DNA from: Prochlorococcus sp. AG-347-K16
GTDB lineage: Bacteria; Cyanobacteriota; Cyanobacteriia; PCC-6307; Cyanobiaceae
NCBI GenBank assembly: GCA_003281405.1
Contig: QCCD01000015.1
Location: forward strand, 1-35,566
Reading direction: 5' to 3'
Length of the DNA: 35,566 nucleotides
Made by a program: the position numbers and the translations under genes. A model generated the notes under the pieces. It was not told the DNA's origin, ran no database searches, and worked only from the letters and a program-made list of their open reading frames with translations. Below are positions 28,432-35,566 of this stretch, piece by piece; the stretch's first letter is position 1, and every line of letters begins with the position of its first letter.

Positions 28432-29901
28432 ATGATCAAACTTTTTAATACTTTAAGCAAAAAAGTTGAGGTTTTTAAGCCTATTGATGATGTAGTAAAA
28501 ATTTATTGTTGTGGGGTTACTGTTTATGATTTATGTCATCTTGGTCATGCCAGAAGTTATATCGCTTGGGACGTATTGAGAAGATTTTTAATTTACAGTG
28601 ATTTCAAAGTGAAGTATGTTCAAAATTTTACAGATATTGATGACAAGATCTTAAAAAGAGCGAAAGAAGAAAGCAGTTCAATGAAGGAAGTATCTGAAAA
28701 AAATATCATTGAATTTCATAAAGATATGGATTCTTTAGGGATAATGCGTCCGGATAGCATGCCAAGAGCAACGAATCATATATGCAATATCTGCTCCTTC
28801 ATAACAATCCTTGAGGACAAAGGTTATGCATACTCTAGGGATGGAGATGTTTATTATTCTGTTTTTAAAAATAAAAATTATGGAAAGCTAAGTAATCAAA
28901 ATTTACAAGAACAAAATATCAATCAGCAAGGAAGAATGGTTAATGAAGAAAATAGTAAAAAACTTAATCCGCAGGATTTTGCACTATGGAAAAAAGCCAA
29001 AGATGATGAACCATTTTTTGATTCGCCATGGGGTAAAGGTCGGCCAGGATGGCATATTGAATGTTCAGCGATGGTTAAAGATGAATTAGGAGATACTATT
29101 GATATCCATTTAGGTGGTTCTGATTTGATTTTTCCACATCATGAGAATGAAATCGCCCAATCAGAAGCAGCCAATGGCAAAAAGCTAGCGAACTATTGGT
29201 TACACAATGGGATGGTCAATGTAAATGGACAAAAGATGAGTAAATCCCTTAAAAATTTTAAAACTATCAGAGAACTAATTAAGTCAGGGATAAGCCCTAT
29301 GACTTTGCGATATTTTGTTATGACTGTGAATTATAGAAAACCACTTGATTTTACTGAAGAAGCTTTAAGGAGTGCTTCAGAAGCTTGGAAAAACATTAAT
29401 GTAGCCCTTTCTTTTTTGGACCTTACAAAAGATGCTTTTAAATCTATTGATAAGAATGGATCTATCGGAGACGAATATAAAGAGAAAATAAGCTTTGAAT
29501 TATCTCAAAAAAAGCTTAAATTTTCTGAGGCTCTTGGAAATGACCTTAATACAGCAGGTGCTATTGCAATTATTTACGATTTAGCAAAACCATTAAAAAA
29601 CTTTTTAAACCAATTCCAAAGGGTCGAAGGTTTTAAAATAGACCTAAATGAAAAATTCTTTCTACTTGAGAATTTTAAAACTCTTGAAAAGTTGACTGAG
29701 GTACTTGGTCTTAAAAAAGAGGTTTTAGTAAAAGAAAGTAAAATAACAGAAGAAGAAATATCATCACTTATTAATGAAAGATTAAAAGCAAAAAAGGAAA
29801 AGGATTTTGCGAAGGCGGATGAACTAAGGAATTTGTTAAAAGAAAAAGGTATTGAACTTATTGACCAATCAAAGGAACTAACAACTTGGATAAGGGTCTA
29901 A
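28432..29901 (+). CDS. cysS: Cysteinyl-tRNA synthetase
   Basis: 489 residues. Class I signature HLGH (36-39) and KMSKS (268-272), zinc ligands in CCGVTVYD (Cys27) and WHIECSAM, plus the HHENEIAQ motif. The C-terminal anticodon-binding helical domain ends LLKEKGIELIDQSKELTTW. Charges tRNA-Cys. Starts 24 bases after polA on the same strand. Length and order of motifs typical. Confidence 0.97.
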   Translation: MIKLFNTLSKKVEVFKPIDDVVKIYCCGVTVYDLCHLGHARSYIAWDVLRRFLIYSDFKVKYVQNFTDIDDKILKRAKEESSSMKEVSEKNIIEFHKDMDSLGIMRPDSMPRATNHICNICSFITILEDKGYAYSRDGDVYYSVFKNKNYGKLSNQNLQEQNINQQGRMVNEENSKKLNPQDFALWKKAKDDEPFFDSPWGKGRPGWHIECSAMVKDELGDTIDIHLGGSDLIFPHHENEIAQSEAANGKKLANYWLHNGMVNVNGQKMSKSLKNFKTIRELIKSGISPMTLRYFVMTVNYRKPLDFTEEALRSASEAWKNINVALSFLDLTKDAFKSIDKNGSIGDEYKEKISFELSQKKLKFSEALGNDLNTAGAIAIIYDLAKPLKNFLNQFQRVEGFKIDLNEKFFLLENFKTLEKLTEVLGLKKEVLVKESKITEEEISSLINERLKAKKEKDFAKADELRNLLKEKGIELIDQSKELTTWIRV

Positions 29902-29953
29902 ATTTTAAGAAAAAAACCAATTTGAAATTTTTGTTTTTTAAATACACCTTTAA

Positions 29954-31213
29954 ATGGGAAAATATTATAAATATCAGAGAAAATTGAAATACATTACTGT
30001 GCTCGGTTCTACTGGTTCAATTGGGACTCAAACTCTCGAAATAGCTAGTGAGCAGCCTGATAAGTTTAAAGCCGTAGCTCTTTCGGCAGGAAGAAATATT
30101 AATTTATTAACAGAACAAGTTAAAACACATAAACCAGAAGTAGTTGCGATTGAGGATGAAAATCTTATTGAAGATTTAAAAGATAATATTAATAACTTAG
30201 ATTTGGATAGTGCTCCCTTGGTTTTAAGTGGAAAGGAGGGGATTAACGCTGTTGCAGCATGGGACAAGGCAGATACTGTGGTTACAGGGATAGTAGGATG
30301 TGCGGGCTTAATTCCAACAATGTCGGCAATTAATGCGGGGAAAAATATTGCACTTGCTAACAAAGAAACTTTAATTGCGGCAGGACCAATTGTTATTCCT
30401 GCATTAAAGAAAAATAATAGTAGGCTTTTACCTGCTGATTCAGAACATTCTGCTATCTTTCAATGTTTACAAGGATTACCCAATTATGAAAATGCAGATT
30501 TTTCAACAGGAGAGATTCCTAAAGGTTTAAAAGCTATACATTTAACAGCTTCTGGTGGTGCTTTCAGAGATTGGGCCGTTGAGGATTTAAAGCATGTCAC
30601 AGTGGAAGATGCTACTTCGCATCCTAATTGGAATATGGGAAAAAAAATAACTGTAGATTCTGCAACTCTTATGAATAAAGGATTAGAAGTTATAGAAGCC
30701 CATTATTTATTTGGGACCTCTTACGAAAATATCGAAATAGTTATCCACCCTCAAAGTATTATTCATTCAATGATTGAGATGGATGATTCTTCAGTACTAG
30801 CTCAATTAGGTTGGCCAGATATGAAACTACCCATTTTATATGCGATGAGTTGGCCTGAGAGATTTAAAACAAATTGGAAAAGATTAAACCTAAGTGAAAT
30901 TGGAAAATTAACTTTTAAAGAGCCAGACGAGTTTAAATATCCATGCATGGGACTTGCCTATGCTGCAGGAAAATCTTCTGGGACTATGCCTGCAGTCTTA
31001 AATGCTGCTAATGAAATGGCTGTTGAACAATTCCTTAAAGAAAAAATTTCTTTTCAAGAAATTCCAACATTTATAAGTAAAGCTTGTGAATCACATATGG
31101 AGAATTTGAATTTGAGTCCCGAATTGGAGGATATTCTTGAAGTAGACAATTGGGCCAGACTTTTTGTTGAGCAAGAAATTAAAAAAGGGAAAAAATACGT
31201 AAGTATTGGATAA
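29954..31213 (+). CDS. dxr: 1-deoxy-D-xylulose-5-phosphate reductoisomerase
   Basis: 419 residues from ATG 29954. NADPH fold [14 protein letters not shown], the active-site segment [30 protein letters not shown] and the substrate loop [16 protein letters not shown]. It makes 2-C-methyl-D-erythritol 4-phosphate in the MEP isoprenoid pathway that feeds chlorophyll and carotenoids. The first ten residues (GKYYKYQRK) are unusual; an in-frame TTG at 29984 would start [11 protein letters not shown], the form expected for this family, so that start is a real alternative. Starts 52 bases after cysS. Confidence 0.96.
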   Translation: MGKYYKYQRKLKYITVLGSTGSIGTQTLEIASEQPDKFKAVALSAGRNINLLTEQVKTHKPEVVAIEDENLIEDLKDNINNLDLDSAPLVLSGKEGINAVAAWDKADTVVTGIVGCAGLIPTMSAINAGKNIALANKETLIAAGPIVIPALKKNNSRLLPADSEHSAIFQCLQGLPNYENADFSTGEIPKGLKAIHLTASGGAFRDWAVEDLKHVTVEDATSHPNWNMGKKITVDSATLMNKGLEVIEAHYLFGTSYENIEIVIHPQSIIHSMIEMDDSSVLAQLGWPDMKLPILYAMSWPERFKTNWKRLNLSEIGKLTFKEPDEFKYPCMGLAYAAGKSSGTMPAVLNAANEMAVEQFLKEKISFQEIPTFISKACESHMENLNLSPELEDILEVDNWARLFVEQEIKKGKKYVSIG

Positions 31214-31299
31214 AAGTGAATATTAAAAGTCACCTAACTAACCATTTCTTACGACTATTGGATGCTGAACTTACAATCAAAGTCTTTAATCTTTAAACT

Positions 31300-31986
31300 T
31301 TATGCCACTCTAAATTCTCGCTTCATATTCATTTCAGGCAAGTCATTCATTGAATCTCTCCATTCCTGGGCCCATTCACTTTGACTATGTCTATAAATTC
31401 TAATTAGTTCATCTACAGAAGAATCATGATAATCTACTCTCAGATCTAAAAGAGGAAAGCCTAGTTCTCCACTAACTTTTAGAGCGCTTGAGGTTGAACG
31501 GAGGCTTCGTTTATCTCCACCTACACTTTCTCCTGCATTAAGAGCATTAAGTAGTCTTTTCCCTAATTTCATATTTGGATCACTTTGTTTGAAAACATCA
31601 GCCATCACCTCAAGAACTTCAATATTCTCTAGAAAATTGCCAGCTACAGAAAAGTTTTCTCCACTAATATGTCCGCTTGTCTGAAAACATTCTTGACCTG
31701 TCCAGCATGCGCTTCTCCCATACTTATCAATTAAATGAACCTGTCTTTTTTCCCTGCCAAAATCTTCTTTAATTAAATCTTCCAAAACAATTTTCGAATC
31801 AGAGCAAGATTGGAGTGACTCAAGACTTCTTATTCCTAAATAAGGATTAGTTTGCCCTTGAGTTGCAACAGCACCAACCTGTGATCTAACGAATGAAACT
31901 GTTGAGCCAACAGCTATATGGCAAGAAGAAACTGCAACACCAAATCTATTTTTTAAAGGATCAAAACCAATAATTGAAAATGTCAT
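31300..31986 (-). CDS. DUF1028 family protein (Ntn-hydrolase-like)
   Basis: 228 residues. MTFSIIGFDPLKNRFGVAVS then SCHIAVGSTVSFVRSQVGAV and ATQGQTNPYLG give the family start; Thr2 after Met removal is the likely N-terminal nucleophile of the Ntn fold. ACWTGQECFQ and SVAGNFLEN are further conserved blocks. Activity is not proven for the family, but it often travels with amidohydrolases. Its ATG is the base after the TAA of the M20 gene, so they are co-translated. The C-terminal tail (WRDSMNDLPEMNM) is extra. Confidence 0.85.
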   Translation of the reverse strand: MTFSIIGFDPLKNRFGVAVSSCHIAVGSTVSFVRSQVGAVATQGQTNPYLGIRSLESLQSCSDSKIVLEDLIKEDFGREKRQVHLIDKYGRSACWTGQECFQTSGHISGENFSVAGNFLENIEVLEVMADVFKQSDPNMKLGKRLLNALNAGESVGGDKRSLRSTSSALKVSGELGFPLLDLRVDYHDSSVDELIRIYRHSQSEWAQEWRDSMNDLPEMNMKREFRVA

Positions 31987-33267
31987 TTATGTCATTAGAG
32001 GCTTGTCTAAAAAATTCTTATCAATGGAAAATATTGTATTTAATAAAACCTCAATACCATTAGCACATTGATCAAGAGAAGTATATTCCTTATAGGAATG
32101 ACTCAGACCATTTCTGCTTGGGACAAAGATCATAACCATAGGACAAATCCTACCTATTTCTTGTGAGTCATGACTTGCTTTGCTTGGTAAGATTCCAGTT
32201 TTAAATCCTAACTTTTCAGATTCATGAAATGAAGAGCTCACTAATTTAGGACATGACTTAGTGGGGATCACTTCAAATTGAGGTTCTATCTGTACTACGC
32301 ATCCAGTACCTTCTTGAATTTCTGAGCATAGATTCTCAATTCCTAAGCTCATTTTCCCAATCACATCTTCATCCAAATCTCTCATATCTATTGTGAATAC
32401 AGCCTCTCCAGGAATAACATTTGCCGCATTGGGATGTAATTTCAATTTACCAACAGTTGCGACTGCACTTTCAGAAGTAGTTTTAGCTATCTGTTCAATG
32501 CCAACAATAATTTTAGAGGCGGCCAAAAGTGCGTCATTTCTATTTGACATCGGTGTAGTTCCTGCATGATTTGCCTGACCTTTAACCCTAACGGTTATTC
32601 TTTTTTGACCTACTATTCCATTAACAATTCCGATATCCAAACCACCATCTTCAAGGACCTTTCCCTGTTCAACATGTAATTCAAGAAAAGCGAATATATC
32701 TTTTTTACTTCTTGCCGCACTTTTAATCTCAAGCCAATTTCCACCAATCCGAGAAAGATTATGAATTATTGAGCAAGAATTACTGGTAACAAAATCTTCT
32801 TCTTTAACAGATAAATTACCTGTAAAGCCTTTACAACCTATCATTGTCGATTCTTCATCAGCAAAGACAATTATTTCAAATGGTCTATTTAATTTAATGT
32901 CATTTTCCTGAAGAAAAAAAGCAATTTCAATTCCTGCAATCACTCCTAAAGTTCCGTCATACTTACCTCCCTTTGGAACAGTGTCGAGATGAGATCCAGT
33001 AACAATGGGAGGTAAATTATTATCATGCCCATCTAATCTTGCAATAATATTTCCTGCAGTATCAATTCTTATTTTCAAACCTAATTCCTTAAGGGTTTTC
33101 ATAAAAAAATTTCTTGCATATATATCTTCGTCAGAAAAACCTCTTCTTGAAACAGAACCATTCTCAGAAACTCCGATTGAAGAAAAAGAATTTATCAAGT
33201 CTTGGATTCTCTCCCTATTTATTACCTGTGGTGGCTCTAGGATATTTAACCCAGCGCTATAACTCAT
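31987..33267 (-). CDS. M20 zinc amidohydrolase, N-carbamoyl-L-amino-acid hydrolase / allantoate amidohydrolase family
   Basis: 426 residues. Dizinc ligands: His93 (GSHLDT), Asp104 (KYDGTLG), Glu139 with catalytic Glu138 (FADEES), His198 (ELHVEQG) and His390 (GLSHSYKE). The dimerisation domain carries GQANHAGTTPM with the conserved His that contacts the partner subunit. GIVGQKRITV is typical of the HyuC/AllC/AtzC-like branch, which cleaves N-carbamoyl groups from amino acids or ureides, giving ammonia and carbon dioxide. Coupled to DUF1028 (TAA-ATG). It starts 94 bases after the asnB stop. Confidence 0.9.
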   Translation of the reverse strand: MSYSAGLNILEPPQVINRERIQDLINSFSSIGVSENGSVSRRGFSDEDIYARNFFMKTLKELGLKIRIDTAGNIIARLDGHDNNLPPIVTGSHLDTVPKGGKYDGTLGVIAGIEIAFFLQENDIKLNRPFEIIVFADEESTMIGCKGFTGNLSVKEEDFVTSNSCSIIHNLSRIGGNWLEIKSAARSKKDIFAFLELHVEQGKVLEDGGLDIGIVNGIVGQKRITVRVKGQANHAGTTPMSNRNDALLAASKIIVGIEQIAKTTSESAVATVGKLKLHPNAANVIPGEAVFTIDMRDLDEDVIGKMSLGIENLCSEIQEGTGCVVQIEPQFEVIPTKSCPKLVSSSFHESEKLGFKTGILPSKASHDSQEIGRICPMVMIFVPSRNGLSHSYKEYTSLDQCANGIEVLLNTIFSIDKNFLDKPLMT

Positions 33268-33361
33268 ACTTCTATTACTTAAACCTACTTAACGTCTCTT
33301 ATTTTTAAAATAAAACCTGTATTGGTTTACACCCTTTCAGAAATTAATTTAAGAAACGAAT

Positions 33362-35374
33362 TCAAACTTTCCAGCCCAAATTATCAGCCATCTTTTGAGC
33401 CTTATCAGGGATGTCCTCAATTATAAAAATCTTATATAAGATCTGAACACTTAAAAGATGATTGATTATTGCATCCAATTGTACTTTTTCTGAGGCATCA
33501 AGCTCTGAACTAAAAAATTTATTCAGCAAATTATTTACTTCTGTTTCATCCAAGATTCCAAATTCTCTTATCCTCTCAGGACTTAAAAACTCATCCACAA
33601 TTTCCTGCATAGAACTTAAATTATCTTTATCTGCATGGGAAGGGGGAGCCATAAAAGGAAATTTTTCACGTTTATATAATGATTCAGGCAGCAATCCTGA
33701 CATTGCTTCTCTTAAAACATACTTCTCGACATTGTCTTTAATCCTTAATTCCGGGGGGACAGCAACAGCAGCTTCAGCTAGGTAATGATCTAAAAATGCA
33801 GGCCTTGCCTCCATTGAATTTGACATATCCACTCTATCTCCTCCCCATGTGAGAATTTGGCCCTCAAGCATAGTCTTCATCCAAACGTACTGAGCCTGAT
33901 CAATTGCGTATCTATCTTCTAACTGTTCAAGATCAAGTTCTCCAAAAATTGCTGCTCCAGGATCATAATTTTCCGTTAACTCTCTATATTTACTTGAGAC
34001 TAGACTTTTTGCATAAGTTTCACATGCAAGCCAAGGTTGAAGGCAACTTGGCGTAAATCCTAAGAATTCCTTGAAAGATTTATTACTTATCTCTTCATTA
34101 GCTAGCATCGCGCCCTTGAAAATATTATTTGAATTTTCTAGATTTTCTTTAAAATTCTCAGATTCTGTATTAGAAATTCCTATCCCATAGGTATACATAT
34201 CTTTTCTAAAAGCGGGATAGCCACCAAACAATTCATCTGAACCCTCTCCTGTCATAACGACCTTATAATCGAGCTCATTCACTCTTTTACTCATAAGGTA
34301 TTTGGCAATTGCAAGGGTGTTATATATAGATCTTTCAGTAAACCATAGAACCTTTTCAAAATTCCCATACAGATCATCCCCATTTATTTTTAAAATCTCA
34401 TGGTCTGCATTTGTGGCGACAGCCATCTCTTTTGCTATCGAAGTTTCATCATACCTTTCATCATTGAAACCAATCGTGAATGCCTTTACTGATTTTTGAC
34501 TTATGGCAGAAGCCAATCCCAAAATTGAGCAACTATCAATTCCACCGGATAAATAACAGCCGACCGGAACATCAGCGACCATTCTTAATTCGACAGCTCT
34601 CAACAATTCTTTTCTAATATTTTCAATAAAATATTCTTCACTTTTTTCTCTTTCATAAGTGTTTTTCTTTGGGAAATTTATATCCCAGAACTTTTCCTCT
34701 GTTATCTGAAATTTATTATTTAATCTTTTGACCTTAAGAATATATCCAGGCTTAACTTGTTTAACACCTGCAAATGCCGTAGAGCCAGGTACCATTACCT
34801 GCATCAATTGATGAACCAGTCCTTCACCCGTAAATTTTCTTTCGACTGATGGATGGGCGAATAATACTTTTAATTCAGAGCCAAATATTAAGGAATCATC
34901 GGTCTCAATCCAGTATTGAGGTTTAATCCCAAAACGATCTCTTACAAGATAAAGACAATCCTGTTCTGCATCAAACAATGAAAAGGCAAATTCTCCTCGC
35001 AGATAAGATAATGATTCATCAATGCCATATTTCTCATAAAGCCTAAGCAATATTTCCGAATCGCTTTTTGAAGAAAAGCTTACGCCCTGTGCAACAAGAT
35101 CAGCCCTGATTCTCTGAAAGTCATAAAATTCACCATTATGCGCCATCAGAATATGATTTTCGGCACCACCGACAAAAGGCTGTCTGGCTCGATTTTCATT
35201 TAAATCTATTATTGATAATCTCGCATGGCAGAATCCTACAGAAGCATCATCTGATAATTTATATCCAAAACCGTCAGGTCCACGATGGCTTTGAATAGCC
35301 GCCATATTTACAAGAATCTGAGGTTCAACAGATTTATCTTTTGATTTATTAAAAACCCCGCCTATTCCACACAT
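33362..35374 (-). CDS. asnB: Asparagine synthetase (glutamine-hydrolysing), AsnB type
   Basis: 670 residues. N-terminal class II glutaminase: Cys2 (MCGIGG), SHRGPDG (29-35), ARLSIIDLN, AHNGEFYD and SDSEILLRLY. Synthetase half: pyrophosphatase loop SGGIDS (276-281) and GEGSDELFGGYP (377-388). Both sites look intact, so it should convert aspartate, or a related carboxylate, to the amide with ATP and glutamine. It is longer than E. coli AsnB (554) and nearer to the AsnO and amidotransferase types used in secondary metabolism. Four bases after the carbamoyltransferase-like gene: one operon. Confidence 0.93.
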   Translation of the reverse strand: MCGIGGVFNKSKDKSVEPQILVNMAAIQSHRGPDGFGYKLSDDASVGFCHARLSIIDLNENRARQPFVGGAENHILMAHNGEFYDFQRIRADLVAQGVSFSSKSDSEILLRLYEKYGIDESLSYLRGEFAFSLFDAEQDCLYLVRDRFGIKPQYWIETDDSLIFGSELKVLFAHPSVERKFTGEGLVHQLMQVMVPGSTAFAGVKQVKPGYILKVKRLNNKFQITEEKFWDINFPKKNTYEREKSEEYFIENIRKELLRAVELRMVADVPVGCYLSGGIDSCSILGLASAISQKSVKAFTIGFNDERYDETSIAKEMAVATNADHEILKINGDDLYGNFEKVLWFTERSIYNTLAIAKYLMSKRVNELDYKVVMTGEGSDELFGGYPAFRKDMYTYGIGISNTESENFKENLENSNNIFKGAMLANEEISNKSFKEFLGFTPSCLQPWLACETYAKSLVSSKYRELTENYDPGAAIFGELDLEQLEDRYAIDQAQYVWMKTMLEGQILTWGGDRVDMSNSMEARPAFLDHYLAEAAVAVPPELRIKDNVEKYVLREAMSGLLPESLYKREKFPFMAPPSHADKDNLSSMQEIVDEFLSPERIREFGILDETEVNNLLNKFFSSELDASEKVQLDAIINHLLSVQILYKIFIIEDIPDKAQKMADNLGWKV

Positions 35375-35378
35375 CTAG

Positions 35379-35566
35379 TTAAACGACATCCATCACTCTT
35401 GTTGTTCTATCCATCAGACAGGTAAGTAATGCCATTCTTACAAATACCGCTCCTCTAGACTGAGCAAAATACCAATTTTTTGAGGTCTGATCCAATGATG
35501 TTGACAATTCAGGACCACGAGCAAGTGGATGCAATATTATGGAATCTTTTTTAAATGGCAACTCAC
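35379..35566 (-). CDS. pyrB: Aspartate carbamoyltransferase-like protein, C-terminal end only
   Basis: The gene runs off the window; 61 C-terminal codons are visible. ELPFKKDSIILHPLARGPEL then STSLDQTSKNWYFAQSRGAV and FVRMALL align with the E. coli or archaeal PyrB C-terminus (LHPLPR, D-T, WYF-Q, ALL). The usual LPR is LAR. Cyanobacterial housekeeping PyrB, to my knowledge, has the Bacillus type HPGPVNRGVEL, so this may be a second, specialised carbamoyltransferase. The stop is four bases before asnB. The gene symbol is tentative. Confidence 0.7.
   Translation of the reverse strand, partial: ELPFKKDSIILHPLARGPELSTSLDQTSKNWYFAQSRGAVFVRMALLTCLMDRTTRVMDVV

Noticed and set aside
33005-33785. Several plus-strand frames opposite the M20 and asnB genes
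   Set aside because: Antisense shadows; low-complexity Ser/Leu content from reversed codons.
1-35566. tRNA, rRNA, CRISPR arrays, transposases, integrases
   Set aside because: No T-loop GGTTCAA-type motif with a matching cloverleaf, no regular spacer-repeat array, and no transposase or integrase domain was seen. Island character is inferred only from gene content.

Overview
The window reads as a piece of a marine picocyanobacterial chromosome, most likely a high-light-adapted Prochlorococcus. The reasons are the very low G+C, the short intergenic gaps, at least five high-light-inducible (Hli) chlorophyll-binding proteins, and a crowd of cyanobacteria-specific small families (DUF1651, DUF2839, DUF3303, DUF3721, DUF3764). 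The organism call rests on gene content and style only; no database search was possible.

Layout. 1-3.4 kb: an Hli gene, the rRNA pseudouridine synthase rluF, a DUF1651 gene, an SRAP (YedK/HMCES) DNA-crosslink protein, and small orphan genes. 3.4-5.4 kb: small orphans and a structured non-coding stretch (3963-4256) that ends in hairpins abutting a DUF1651 start codon. 5.45-7.5 kb: a seven-gene plus-strand operon joining a MauE/DoxX-like membrane protein, a DUF411 metal-binding protein, a DUF3721 protein and a small membrane protein; this looks like an envelope metal or redox-thiol module. 7.5-13.6 kb: many tiny membrane or helical proteins plus an unusual Nramp-family transporter. 13.7-17.1 kb: a sodium-dependent SNF/NSS transporter and SelO, a protein AMPylase. 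17.1-19.6 kb: a decayed cupin gene and further small genes, several of them paralogues of genes elsewhere in the window. 19.6-20.3 kb: a class I glutamine amidotransferase. 20.4-21.7 kb: an hli cluster with RpaB (HLR1)-like promoter elements. 21.8-23.2 kb: small membrane proteins.

From 23.2 kb the window becomes housekeeping: ychF, a membrane-fusion efflux adaptor, polA, cysS and dxr. After dxr, on the minus strand, lies an accessory-looking block: the C-terminal end of an E. coli-type aspartate-carbamoyltransferase-like protein, an AsnB-type asparagine synthetase, an M20 N-carbamoyl-amino-acid-hydrolase-like protein and a DUF1028 protein. The genes follow one another with gaps of 0-94 bases. 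They could add, modify and remove a carbamoyl group on an amino acid, which is the most interesting pathway-level hypothesis here.

The 0.5-22 kb part behaves like a genomic island: short orphans, paralogous families scattered through it, stress genes (hli), and several visibly broken small genes (start codons lost, an internal stop, a homopolymer frameshift). I see no tRNA, rRNA, CRISPR array, transposase or integrase in the window.
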